Assembly (NCBI GenBank): GCA_020253595.1
Contig: JADCBH010000110.1
Location: forward strand, 1 to 9,571
Length of the DNA: 9,571 nucleotides
Source: Brevundimonas sp.
GTDB lineage: Bacteria > Pseudomonadota > Alphaproteobacteria > Caulobacterales > Caulobacteraceae
Direction: 5' to 3'
The position numbers were made by a program, and so were the translations under genes. Below the pieces are notes generated by a model, which saw nothing but the letters and a program-made list of their open reading frames with translations, made no database searches and was not told the DNA's origin. Positions 1 to 7,117 of the stretch are shown here, piece by piece (the stretch's first letter is position 1; every line of letters begins with the position of its first letter).

Positions 1-2008
1 CAAGGCCATGGGCATTACGGCCCGAGGTGCCTGGGAGGCGGTCAAGCGCCACTTCCGCGAGATCGGCAAGGACATCCAGACCGAGGCCTTCACTGCCGTC
101 GGCGTTGGCGACATGTCGGGCGATGTCTTCGGAAATGGCATGCTGCTTTCGAAGGCGACCCGGCTGATCGCCGCCTTCGATCACCGTGACATCTTCATCG
201 ACCCCAATCCCGATCCGGCTCGGTCGTGGGAAGAGCGCAACCGCCTGTTCCAGCTGCCGCGCTCGTCCTGGCAGGATTACGACCAGGCGCTCATTTCACC
301 AGGAGGTGGCGTCTTCTCGCGCGGCGCCAAGTCGATCGAACTGACGCCCGAGATCAAGACCGCGCTCGACATCGCCGAGGACAGGCTGGATCCTGTCAGC
401 CTGATCCGCGCCATCCTGAAGGCCCCCGCTGAGCTGCTCTACCTCGGCGGCATCGGCACCTATGTGAAGTCTGCCGCCGAGACGGACGCCCAGGTCGGAG
501 ACAAGGGCACCGACGCCCTGCGGATCAACGCCGACGAACTGAGGGTCAAGGTCGTGGGCGAAGGGGCGAACCTGGGCTTCACCCAGGCCGGGCGCATTGC
601 CTTCGCCGCCTCCGGCGGACGGATCAACACCGACGCGATCGACAACTCGGCCGGGGTCGATACCTCCGACCACGAGGTCAACATCAAAATCCTGGTGGGC
701 TCGGCCCTGACCGCCGGCGTCCTTGAGGCCAAAGACCGCGTGCCGCTGCTGGCCTCCATGACCGATGAGGTGGCCGACAAGGTGCTGGCGCACAACTACG
801 ACCAGACGCTCGCGTTGACGCTGCAACAGGCCGAAGGACCCGGTGCGCTCGACGCCCAGCAGCGGTTCATGCAAGCCCTGACCGCGCGCGGCAAACTGGA
901 TCGCAAGGTCGAGGGCCTGCCCAACGACCAGCGCGTGCAGGAGATGAAGCAGGCAGGTCAGGCCCTGACCCGGCCTGAAATGGCTGTGCTGATGGCCTAT
1001 TCCAAGCTGGAGCTCTCTGACGACATCGTCGCCTCGGCTGCGCCCGAGGATCCCTTCTTCGAGGAGACCCTGGTTCGCTACTTCCCGGGGGCCTTGGCGC
1101 GATTTGAAGATCAGATGCGCGGGCACAGGTTGCGTCGCGAGATCATTGCGACGGTTCTGTCCAACGAAATCGTCAACATAACCGGGCCGACCTTCCCGGA
1201 TCGACTGCGGGGCGCGGCGCGATGCGACACAACCGCCCTGGTCATCGCTTTCGAGGCGGCCCGACGCGTCTTCCGTCTCGACGAGGCCTGGGACGCCGTC
1301 AGCGCGCTCGACCTCAGGGTTCCGGCCGAGACCCAGGCCGCGCTGTATGCCGAGATCGCGCTGGTTCTTCGTCGTCAGACCTTCTGGCTGGCGCGGCGGG
1401 CGGGCAAGGCTGGCGCGGCCGTCGCTGGCTTGATCGAGGCCTATCGCCCGGCGGCGGACGCGCTCCGGGCTGCGGGCGGAGACGTGCTTTCCCGCTTCGA
1501 GCAGAAGCGACTGGCGGACCGGCTGAAGCGATTTGCTGACATGGGCGTGGGCGAAGACCTCGCTCACACCATTGCGATGCTGCGGCCACTCGTGGCCACG
1601 GCTGATATCGGTGACCTGTCTCGCGAGGTTGGCTGGTCCGAGCCTCGCATGGCGCGGCTCTACCACCAGGTGGGCGCGGCCTTCGATTTCGACCGCCTGC
1701 GCGCGGCGGCCGGGGCGGTGCCTTCGGCCGATCATTTCGATCGGCTTGCGGTGCGTCGCTTGATTGAGGACCTGATGGGCGAGCAGGTCGCCCTGACCCG
1801 TTCCGTCGCCAAGGGCTCTGATCCGGCCGAAGGGGATTCCGAGGCGACCGCCGAGGCAGCGGTCGATGCCTGGATCGGATCTCGAAAGGTCCTCGTTGAA
1901 GGCGTCCGCGCCTCTGTCGACGAGATTGAGGCGTCTGGTGCCGGCTGGACCTTCGCCAAGCTGACCATTGCCAATGGCCAGATTCGCCAGGTTGCGGGAT
2001 CGCTCTGA
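1..2008 (+). CDS. gdhZ: NAD-dependent glutamate dehydrogenase, large type (C-terminal part, 5' end outside window)
   Basis: Catalyses oxidative deamination of glutamate to 2-oxoglutarate and ammonium with NAD+, in the cytoplasm. The reading frame is open from base 2, so the gene enters from the left; about 668 residues are present of a family that runs to about 1600. Visible family blocks include KAMGITARGAWEAVKRHF at the start of the visible part, the glycine-rich nucleotide-binding stretch VGVGDMSGDVFGNGM (about nt 92-142), GGGVFSRGAKSI (nt 302-337), and the highly conserved block GEGANLGFTQAGRIAF followed by GRINTDAIDNSAGVD and DHEVNIKIL (nt 557-700). The rest is the long helical C-terminal region. 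No frameshift is seen. It overlaps the next gene by one base (TGATG). In Caulobacter the orthologue is called GdhZ and links glutamate metabolism to cell division; applying that name here assumes a Caulobacterales host. Family assignment is very secure, the symbol less so. Confidence 0.95.
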   Translation, partial: KAMGITARGAWEAVKRHFREIGKDIQTEAFTAVGVGDMSGDVFGNGMLLSKATRLIAAFDHRDIFIDPNPDPARSWEERNRLFQLPRSSWQDYDQALISPGGGVFSRGAKSIELTPEIKTALDIAEDRLDPVSLIRAILKAPAELLYLGGIGTYVKSAAETDAQVGDKGTDALRINADELRVKVVGEGANLGFTQAGRIAFAASGGRINTDAIDNSAGVDTSDHEVNIKILVGSALTAGVLEAKDRVPLLASMTDEVADKVLAHNYDQTLALTLQQAEGPGALDAQQRFMQALTARGKLDRKVEGLPNDQRVQEMKQAGQALTRPEMAVLMAYSKLELSDDIVASAAPEDPFFEETLVRYFPGALARFEDQMRGHRLRREIIATVLSNEIVNITGPTFPDRLRGAARCDTTALVIAFEAARRVFRLDEAWDAVSALDLRVPAETQAALYAEIALVLRRQTFWLARRAGKAGAAVAGLIEAYRPAADALRAAGGDVLSRFEQKRLADRLKRFADMGVGEDLAHTIAMLRPLVATADIGDLSREVGWSEPRMARLYHQVGAAFDFDRLRAAAGAVPSADHFDRLAVRRLIEDLMGEQVALTRSVAKGSDPAEGDSEATAEAAVDAWIGSRKVLVEGVRASVDEIEASGAGWTFAKLTIANGQIRQVAGSL

Positions 2009-2472
2009 TGCCCCGCAAGTTCCTGGTCGTGGTCGACGACAGCCCCGAGTTCGAGGCGGCCTTGCGCTATGCTTCGCGCCGGGCGCGGTCCACCGGCGGC
2101 CGGGTGGCCTTGCTGCGCATCATTCCCGGACAGACCGACGAGCATTGGGCCGGGGTGCGCGAGGAGATCCAGCGCCAGCAGCGAGCCGAGGCCGAGGAAC
2201 TCCTGAACCGCCTGGGCGAAGAGGCCGCGACCCGGTCCGGTGCCCAGCCGGTCTTCCTGATCGAACAAGGTGATCCGCACGCGGCCATCCGCAAGGTCTG
2301 CGCTGATGATGCTGAGATCAAGATCCTGGTGCTCGCCGCCGGAACAGGCTCGCGTGGACCTGGACCACTGGTAAGCGCAGCCGTGAAGGGCGGGGGTTTC
2401 GGCGGCCGCAAGCTGCCTGTGACCATTGTACCCGGCGAGCTGACCGACGCAGAGATCGAGGACCTGGCCTGA
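2008..2472 (+). CDS. universal stress protein (UspA-family domain)
   Basis: A 154-residue single-domain protein of the usual USP length. It opens with the characteristic first strand and loop (KFLVVVDDSPEFEAALRYA, residues 4-22), has a hydrophobic strand at VALLRIIPG, a charged helix (about residues 45-75), and ends with the strand-loop-strand ILVLAAGTGSRGPGPLV and LPVTIVPGEL. The C-terminal glycine loop is GTGSRGPGPLV, not a clear G-2x-G-9x-G(S/T) nucleotide motif, so ATP binding cannot be assumed. The ATG overlaps the preceding dehydrogenase stop by one base, implying translational coupling; a weak GGGA lies 9 bases upstream. USP proteins generally act in stress or starvation survival in the cytoplasm, but the specific role here cannot be read from sequence. 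Coupling to glutamate dehydrogenase suggests expression with carbon/nitrogen status (inference). Confidence 0.88.
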   Translation: MPRKFLVVVDDSPEFEAALRYASRRARSTGGRVALLRIIPGQTDEHWAGVREEIQRQQRAEAEELLNRLGEEAATRSGAQPVFLIEQGDPHAAIRKVCADDAEIKILVLAAGTGSRGPGPLVSAAVKGGGFGGRKLPVTIVPGELTDAEIEDLA

Positions 2473-2485
2473 TTTCTGGCGGTGC

Positions 2486-2503
2486 GTCGCCCCGTTTGGC
2501 GAC
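2486..2503 (+). terminator. small GC-rich hairpin after the universal stress gene
   Basis: GTCGCC (2486-2491) and GGCGAC (2498-2503) form a perfect 6-bp stem around a six-base loop, 13 bases after the stop codon at 2470-2472. No run of T follows, so it is not a classical intrinsic terminator. It could be a weak terminator, an mRNA 3'-end stabiliser, or chance in GC-rich DNA. Confidence 0.3.
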
Positions 2504-2551
2504 CCGGACGCGGCTCTTGATCAGATGCCGTCGCGAGCGCATCTCTGCACC

Positions 2552-3109
2552 ATGTTTATCCAGACCGAAGCCACGCCCAACCCGAACGTCTTGAAGTTCC
2601 TGCCTGGACGCATGGTCGCGCCGTGCGCGCCGTGCGAATTCCTGTCGATTGATCAGGCAACGGCCTCTCCCCTCGCCGAGGCCCTGTTTCAGCTCGAGGA
2701 TGTGACGGGCGTTTTCTTCGGCGACGACTATCTGTCGGTGACCCGGGCCGCACACGGCCGGGACTGGAGCGACATCAAGCCGGAGGTCCTCGCGGCGGTG
2801 ATGGACCACTTCACCTCGGGCGCTCCCCTGATCCGTGAAGGCGCTCATACGGAGGAGGAGTCCGGCGAAGACTCCGAGATCGTCGCCGAGATCAAGTCCC
2901 TGCTGGACAGCCGTATCCGGCCCGCGGTGGCCCAGGACGGCGGCGATATCCTGTTCGACGCGTTCGACGAGGAGACGGGCGTGCTGTCGCTGCGCATGCG
3001 TGGGGCCTGCGCGGGTTGCCCCTCCTCGGCCATGACGCTGAAGGCCGGGGTGGAGCAGATGATGCGGCACTATGTTCCCGAGGTGACAAGGGTCGAACAG
3101 GTTCTCTGA
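2552..3109 (+). CDS. Nfu-type iron-sulfur cluster carrier (NifU-family protein)
   Basis: Scaffold or carrier that receives Fe-S clusters and passes them to target apoproteins in the cytoplasm. 185 residues from the ATG at 2552. An in-frame ATG at 2525 would add nine residues, but the family normally begins exactly at MFIQTEATPNP, so 2552 is preferred; neither start has a good ribosome-binding site. The N-terminal Nfu domain spans about residues 1-88 (FLPGR, SPLAEALFQLEDVTGVFFGDDYLSVT), a short acidic linker follows, and the C-terminal NifU domain spans about 105-185 (LLDSRIRPAVAQDGGDI). The cluster-binding pair is C153-A-G-C156 in RGACAGCPSSAMTLK. An additional C25-A-P-C28 lies in the N-terminal domain, encoded by a perfect 9-bp tandem repeat. 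The gene is three bases upstream of tsaB and shares a window with the Fe-S enzyme MiaB and the regulator Fur. Confidence 0.93.
   Translation: MFIQTEATPNPNVLKFLPGRMVAPCAPCEFLSIDQATASPLAEALFQLEDVTGVFFGDDYLSVTRAAHGRDWSDIKPEVLAAVMDHFTSGAPLIREGAHTEEESGEDSEIVAEIKSLLDSRIRPAVAQDGGDILFDAFDEETGVLSLRMRGACAGCPSSAMTLKAGVEQMMRHYVPEVTRVEQVL
2617..2636 (+). repeat. 9-bp tandem repeat inside nfu (Ala-Pro-Cys twice)
   Basis: GCGCCGTGC occurs twice back to back at 2618-2626 and 2627-2635, and the 9-base periodicity extends one base on each side. It is in codon phase (gcg ccg tgc) and encodes residues 23-28, APCAPC, producing a CxxC motif. Read directly from the sequence. Confidence 0.9.
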
Positions 3110-3112
3110 CCC

Positions 3113-3769
3113 TTGAGAACCCTCGTCATCGACACCGCGCTGGGGGCCTGCACGGCGGCGCTATGCGAGGATGGTCGCGTTCTTGGCGTTCGCAGCGTGG
3201 TCATGGCTCGCGGGCATTCCGAGCGCCTGGCCGGCTTCGTCCGAGACGCGATGGATGAAGCCGGCGCAGCGTTCCAGTCGGTCGACAGGATCGGCGTCAC
3301 CGTGGGGCCCGGGTCGTTCACGGGCCTGAGAGTCGGCCTGGCCTTTGCCCTGGGTCTTGGGCAGGCGCTGGAACGGCCCGTTGTCGGGATATCGACGCTT
3401 CAGGCCCTGGCGTGGTCAGCGCCCGGTGGACCGGACGGACCCGTGGCTGCTGTTATCGACGCCCGACGGGGTGAGGTCTACCTTCAGACGTTTCTCGACG
3501 GTGAGCCGTCGACAGAGGCCGCTGCCGCAACGATCGAGACCGCTGCAGAGAAGCTCCAGCAAGGCGGCGTGTCCTGGCGCCGGGTTGGAAATGGCGCTGC
3601 TCTTGTCGCGCCGGAAGCGGCTTACCCCGTCACCGAGCCAGACCCTCTGGCGCTTGCGGCCTTGACGGAGCGGCTGGAACCGGATGTCCATCGCGCCCGA
3701 CCCCTTTACCTGCGCGCACCGGACGCAACGCCCCCGACCCGCTTGCCGGGACAGGCGCGAGCCTCGTGA
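3113..3769 (+). CDS. tsaB: tRNA threonylcarbamoyladenosine (t6A) biosynthesis protein TsaB
   Basis: Non-catalytic partner of TsaD in the complex that places threonylcarbamoyl on A37 of tRNAs reading ANN codons. 218 residues, near the usual ~230. It has an ASKHA-fold N terminus (RTLVIDTALGACTAAL) with the RGHSERL helix, and the diagnostic block VGPGSFTGLRVG (residues 64-75) followed by ALERPVVGISTLQALA. The start is TTG at 3113, three bases after the nfu stop; no ATG or GTG lies close enough to include the conserved LVIDTA strand, so TTG is the best choice despite a weak upstream AGG. The C-terminal half is less conserved, as usual. The stop overlaps the rimI start as GTGA. The tsaB-rimI pairing is common in bacteria and supports both calls. 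Confidence 0.95.
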   Translation: MRTLVIDTALGACTAALCEDGRVLGVRSVVMARGHSERLAGFVRDAMDEAGAAFQSVDRIGVTVGPGSFTGLRVGLAFALGLGQALERPVVGISTLQALAWSAPGGPDGPVAAVIDARRGEVYLQTFLDGEPSTEAAAATIETAAEKLQQGGVSWRRVGNGAALVAPEAAYPVTEPDPLALAALTERLEPDVHRARPLYLRAPDATPPTRLPGQARAS

Positions 3770-4212
3770 CCGATCGATCGACCCTCGAACTGAGCCAGGC
3801 CCTGGCGGTCCTTCATGCCGAGGCGTTTGAGATATCCTGGTCCCCGGAGGCCTTCGCTCGGCTCCTGGACCAACCCGGCGTTTCGCTGACGGTCGAGCCG
3901 GACGGCTTCATCCTCTTGCAGGCGGCTGCGGGCGAGGCCGAGATCCTGACCCTTGCGGTTCGCCCGTCTGCCCGCAGGCAGGGCCTCGCGACCCGGCTGG
4001 TCGAGGCCGCCGCAGCGCAGGCCGCTGTGGGCGGCACCGGCCGCATGTTTCTGGAGGTCGCCCAGGACAACGGGCCTGCGCGCGCGCTCTATTCCCGCCT
4101 CGGGTTCGCTCAGGTGGGGCGTCGGCCTCGCTACTACGCCCGAGCGGGCGGCCTGACCGTTGATGCTCTTCTTCTCGCCCGGAATTTGGACGTTCCGCTT
4201 CCCAGCGCCTGA
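3766..4212 (+). CDS. rimI: ribosomal protein S18 alanine N-acetyltransferase RimI (GNAT family)
   Basis: Transfers acetyl from acetyl-CoA to the N-terminal alanine of ribosomal protein S18, and possibly to other proteins. 148 residues, the standard length. GNAT features: N-terminal helices with HAEAFEISWSPEAFARLL, a central strand ILTLAVRP, the acetyl-CoA pyrophosphate loop R70-R-Q-G-L-A75 followed by an amphipathic helix, then FLEVAQDNGPARALYSRLGF and a YYARAGG strand typical of RimI. The start is GTG at 3766, overlapping the tsaB stop by four bases (GTGA). Position directly after tsaB is the classic RimI context. A different GNAT substrate cannot be excluded, but the sequence and neighbour agree. 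Confidence 0.92.
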   Translation: MTDRSTLELSQALAVLHAEAFEISWSPEAFARLLDQPGVSLTVEPDGFILLQAAAGEAEILTLAVRPSARRQGLATRLVEAAAAQAAVGGTGRMFLEVAQDNGPARALYSRLGFAQVGRRPRYYARAGGLTVDALLLARNLDVPLPSA

Positions 4213-4234
4213 TCCCGGCCTTATCTTGGGCCGC

Positions 4235-4714
4235 ATGGACCGGATCGAGAAACTCTGCGCCGAGCGCGGCATGCGCATGACCGAGCAGCGGCGGGTGATT
4301 GCCCGTGTGCTGTCCAGTGCCGACGATCATCCCGATGTCGAGGAGCTGTACCGTCGCGCCTCGGCCATCGATCCCCACATCTCCATCGCCACTGTCTATC
4401 GCACCGTGCGTCTTTTCGAAGAGGCGGGTGTCGTCGAAAAGCACGACTTCGGCGATGGACGCAGCCGCTACGAAGAGGCGGGCGACGACCATCACGACCA
4501 CCTGATCGACACCAAGACCGGTGAGGTCATCGAGTTCTTCGACGCCGAGATCGAACGCCTGAAGTCCGAGATCGCCGAACGTCTTGGGTTCGAGCTCGTG
4601 GGCCACAAGCTTGAACTCTACGGCAAGCCCATCCCTGGCGCTGAGCCGTCGCGTCGGGAAGGGCTGATCTACACGAGAAACGTGGCCCGGGTCGCGCCCG
4701 AGAAGGTGTCCTGA
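4235..4714 (+). CDS. fur: Fur-family metal-responsive transcriptional regulator
   Basis: DNA-binding repressor that senses Fe2+ (or Mn2+ in some alphaproteobacteria, where the same subfamily is named Mur). 159 residues from the ATG at 4235. The frame is open from an ATG at 4160 inside rimI, but those extra 25 residues (MMLFFSPGIW...) do not resemble the family, and [19 protein letters not shown] is the normal beginning. The winged helix covers about 10-82 ([13 protein letters not shown]32-[26 protein letters not shown]). Metal-site residues are H86-H-D-H89 and E100 in [14 protein letters not shown]. The CxxC pairs for structural zinc in gammaproteobacterial Fur are absent; the only cysteine is C8. 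The C terminus is extended by about 25 residues beyond the domain. Distance to rimI is 22 bases, with no clear Fur box or promoter seen. Confidence 0.93.
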   Translation: MDRIEKLCAERGMRMTEQRRVIARVLSSADDHPDVEELYRRASAIDPHISIATVYRTVRLFEEAGVVEKHDFGDGRSRYEEAGDDHHDHLIDTKTGEVIEFFDAEIERLKSEIAERLGFELVGHKLELYGKPIPGAEPSRREGLIYTRNVARVAPEKVS

Positions 4715-4718
4715 CGCC

Positions 4719-4735
4719 CGTCCGCCTTGCGGACG
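4719..4735 (+). other. perfect inverted repeat between fur and miaB
   Basis: CGTCCGC (4719-4725) and GCGGACG (4729-4735) form a 7-bp stem with a CTT loop, starting four bases after the fur stop and ending 26 bases before the miaB ATG. No T-run follows, so full termination is doubtful. It could attenuate transcription, stabilise the fur mRNA end, or be an operator-like dyad. The remaining gap (4736-4761) shows no clear promoter or strong ribosome-binding site. Confidence 0.4.
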
Positions 4736-4761
4736 CCGGGATCGGCGATCATAAGCCGCCC

Positions 4762-6138
4762 ATGTCCGAGACCTTGACCGCACCCGAGGCAGGGACGGCC
4801 GTGACCCCCCCGGTCAAGCGGCTGTTCATCAAGACCTACGGCTGCCAGATGAACGTCTACGATTCCGAGCGCATGGCCGATGTGCTGCGCCCGCTTGGCT
4901 ATGCCCCGACCGATACGGCCGAGGGGGCGGATTTCGTCATCCTGAACACCTGCCATATCCGCGAGAAGGCGGCCGAGAAGGTTTATTCCGAACTCGGCAA
5001 GCTGCGGGAGATGAAGGAAGCTCGCTCCGGCGCGATGACCATCGCCGTCGCGGGTTGCGTTGCCCAGGCCGAGGGCGAGGAGATCATGCGCCGCCAACCG
5101 GCGGTCGACCTCGTGGTCGGGCCGCAAGCCTATCACCAGCTGCCGGAGCTCCTGACCCGCACGGCGCGGGCGCGGGGGGAAAGGATCGGGGCCGACTTTG
5201 CTGCCGATGAGAAGTTTGACAGCCTGCCTCAGGCCCGGGGTGTCAACGGGCCGGCCGCCTTCCTCACCGTTCAGGAGGGTTGCGACAAGTTCTGCAGCTT
5301 CTGCGTGGTGCCCTACACGCGCGGTGCCGAGTGGTCACGGCCTGCTGAGGCCGTTCTGACCGAGGCGCGGGGACTGGCGGATCAGGGTGTGCGCGAACTG
5401 ACCCTGCTGGGTCAGAACGTCAACGCCTACGACGGAGCGGGCCCTGACGGATCGGTCTGGACGCTCGCCCGGCTGGCCCGCGCCCTGGCTGAAATCGAGG
5501 GCATCGACCGCGTCCGCTACACAACCAGCCATCCCAACGACATGGCCGAAGACCTGATCGCGGCCCATGCCGAACTGCCGCAGCTGATGCCCTATCTGCA
5601 CCTGCCAGTGCAGTCTGGGTCGGACCGTATCCTGCGGCTGATGAACAGGAAGCATGGGCGGCAAACGTATATCGACCTCATCGGCCGCATCCGCGACGCG
5701 CGCCCGGACATGGCCATCTCGGGCGACTTCATCGTCGGCTTCCCCGGCGAGACGGACCGGGATTTCGAGGACACGCTCGATCTGGTGCGCCATGTGAACT
5801 ACGCCTCGGCCTTCAGCTTCATGTATTCGCCGCGCCCCGGCACTCCAGCCGCCGGTATGGGGACGCAGGTTCCGGCCGACGTTTCGCTGGCCCGGCTGCA
5901 TGCGCTTCAGGCCCTGCTGCTGGAACAACAGCTGGCCTTCAACAAGGCCCAGGTCGGAAGGACGCTGGACGTCCTTTTCGAAAAGAAGGGCCGCCACGGG
6001 CGTCAGGTGATCGGTCGCTCTCCCTATCTGCAATCGGTTCATGCCGAGGACGCGGATCATCTCATCGGGCAAATCGTTCCCGTCCGCATCGTCAGTGGAC
6101 AGCAGAACAGTCTGACGGGAGAGCTTCTTGGCGCGTGA
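4762..6138 (+). CDS. miaB: tRNA-2-methylthio-N6-(dimethylallyl)adenosine synthase MiaB
   Basis: Radical-SAM methylthiotransferase that converts i6A37 to ms2i6A37 in tRNAs reading UNN codons. 458 residues, within the family range. The N-terminal methylthiotransferase domain binds the auxiliary [4Fe-4S] cluster through C28 (KTYGCQMN), C64 (NTCHIREKA) and C99 (AGCVAQ). The radical-SAM core has C174-x3-C178-x2-C181 ([16 protein letters not shown]), preceded by FLTVQEG, with later signatures [28 protein letters not shown] and [13 protein letters not shown]. The C-terminal TRAM-like RNA-binding domain is about residues 390-458. The [10 protein letters not shown] segment, as opposed to the RimO version, supports MiaB. 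The first 18 residues are an unconserved leader; the ATG at 4762 lacks a strong ribosome-binding site. Its last 11 bases overlap phoH. Confidence 0.97.
   Translation: MSETLTAPEAGTAVTPPVKRLFIKTYGCQMNVYDSERMADVLRPLGYAPTDTAEGADFVILNTCHIREKAAEKVYSELGKLREMKEARSGAMTIAVAGCVAQAEGEEIMRRQPAVDLVVGPQAYHQLPELLTRTARARGERIGADFAADEKFDSLPQARGVNGPAAFLTVQEGCDKFCSFCVVPYTRGAEWSRPAEAVLTEARGLADQGVRELTLLGQNVNAYDGAGPDGSVWTLARLARALAEIEGIDRVRYTTSHPNDMAEDLIAAHAELPQLMPYLHLPVQSGSDRILRLMNRKHGRQTYIDLIGRIRDARPDMAISGDFIVGFPGETDRDFEDTLDLVRHVNYASAFSFMYSPRPGTPAAGMGTQVPADVSLARLHALQALLLEQQLAFNKAQVGRTLDVLFEKKGRHGRQVIGRSPYLQSVHAEDADHLIGQIVPVRIVSGQQNSLTGELLGA
6117..6123 (+). promoter_or_regulatory. ribosome-binding site deciding the phoH TTG start
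   Basis: GGGAGAG at 6117-6123 lies inside the end of miaB. Its GGAG core ends six bases before the TTG at 6128, ideal Shine-Dalgarno spacing. It supports TTG as the phoH start; the nearby GTG at 6135 is in a different frame. Confidence 0.6.
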
Positions 6139-7117
6139 GAGCGAGTTCCTGGCTCTCGACGATCGCGCGCTGCGGGCCGTCATCGGGCCGAACAGCCGCC
6201 ACGTCGCCCTCATTGAGGACGCGTTCAAGGTTCTGATCGAGGCCCCGGGCGGCGGCGTGTCGATCAACGGGGGTGCGCGGGATCGGGCCAATGCCAAGGC
6301 CGTGATCGCCGCCCTCCTGGCCCGTGCCGACAAGGGCGCTGAGGTCAACGAAGCCGATGTCCGCGCCGGGATCGCCACGGCGCGCGGTGGCGGCAAGGGC
6401 GGGTCCGGTTCGGATCCCATGGCCCTGCCGATCGGCAAACGCGGGGCGATCGTGCCCAAGACCAATGCCCAGGCCCGGTATCTGGACACCCTTACACGCT
6501 GCGAGCTGACCTTCGGCGTGGGGCCGGCGGGGACGGGCAAGACTTTTCTGGCCGCCGCATACGGAGCGTCCCTGCTGCGCCGGGGGCAGGTCGACCGGCT
6601 CGTCATCACCCGCCCGGCGGTCGAGGCGGGCGAGAAGCTGGGCTTCCTGCCCGGGGATCTGAACGAGAAGGTCGACCCCTATCTGGCCCCCATCTGGGAG
6701 GCGTTGAACGACATCCTGGGGGCCGAGGATGTGCAGCGTCGCCGCGACAAGGGCGAGATCGAGGCCGCCCCCATCGCCTTCATGCGCGGGAGAACTCTCA
6801 GCCACGCGTTCATTATCGTCGACGAGGCCCAGAACACCTCGCGGCTGCAGATGAAGATGGTCCTGACCCGTCTGGGCGAAGGCGCGCGCATGGTGGTGAC
6901 CGGCGATCCCAGCCAGATCGATCTGCTGAACCCCCGCGACTCCGGTCTGGCCCATGCCCTGCGTATTCTCAAGGACGTCCAGGGCGTCGGGGTCCTGGCC
7001 TTTGAGGCAGAGGATGTGGTGCGCCACGCCATGGTGGAGCGGATCGTGCGTGCCTATGACGCCGACGCGTCCCGGGGACGACCGGCTCCCGATCTCGAGG
7101 ACCCGTCCGAGCGATGA
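6128..7117 (+). CDS. phoH: PhoH-family P-loop ATPase
   Basis: Cytoplasmic nucleotide-binding protein of the PhoH (PhoL/YbeZ-like) family, thought to act in RNA metabolism with YbeY; the exact reaction is not established. 329 residues from a TTG start at 6128, which has a well-placed GGGAGAG upstream; the next in-frame methionine (in DPMALPIG) would delete the N-terminal domain. Residues 1-60 look like the small N-terminal RNA-binding-like region ([15 protein letters not shown]). The ATPase domain follows, with family signature [10 protein letters not shown], Walker A G132-PAGTGKT (K138, T139), [28 protein letters not shown], Walker [10 protein letters not shown] (D232-E233) and [11 protein letters not shown]. 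The start overlaps miaB by 11 bases and the stop overlaps ybeY by four (ATGA). The miaB-phoH-ybeY order is widely conserved in proteobacteria. Confidence 0.95.
   Translation: MARESEFLALDDRALRAVIGPNSRHVALIEDAFKVLIEAPGGGVSINGGARDRANAKAVIAALLARADKGAEVNEADVRAGIATARGGGKGGSGSDPMALPIGKRGAIVPKTNAQARYLDTLTRCELTFGVGPAGTGKTFLAAAYGASLLRRGQVDRLVITRPAVEAGEKLGFLPGDLNEKVDPYLAPIWEALNDILGAEDVQRRRDKGEIEAAPIAFMRGRTLSHAFIIVDEAQNTSRLQMKMVLTRLGEGARMVVTGDPSQIDLLNPRDSGLAHALRILKDVQGVGVLAFEAEDVVRHAMVERIVRAYDADASRGRPAPDLEDPSER

Noticed and set aside
296..1735. Long minus-strand open frame (479 codons) opposite glutamate dehydrogenase
   Set aside because: The + strand frame is a clear conserved enzyme. Long antisense open frames are common opposite GC-rich genes with strong third-position bias, and the translation resembles no family I know.
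2525..2551. Upstream ATG extending Nfu by nine residues
   Set aside because: The family starts at MFIQTEATPNP; the extra residues MPSRAHLCT show no family similarity.
4186..4226. TTGGAC (4186-4191) and TTATCT (4221-4226) as a fur promoter
   Set aside because: The spacing is 29 bases, far from the 16-18 needed, so the pair is not credible.
4160..4234. Upstream ATG extending Fur by 25 residues
   Set aside because: The extension lies inside rimI, is hydrophobic and unlike Fur N termini, while the ATG at 4235 gives the expected [12 protein letters not shown] beginning.
3908..4783. Minus-strand open frame (291 codons) crossing rimI, fur and the start of miaB
   Set aside because: It covers conserved genes on the other strand and has no recognisable motif or plausible start context.
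5335..6609. Long minus-strand open frame (424 codons) opposite miaB and phoH
   Set aside because: It spans two well-supported genes, has a composition dominated by Arg/Ala/Ser/Pro, and shows no domain signature; an antisense shadow.
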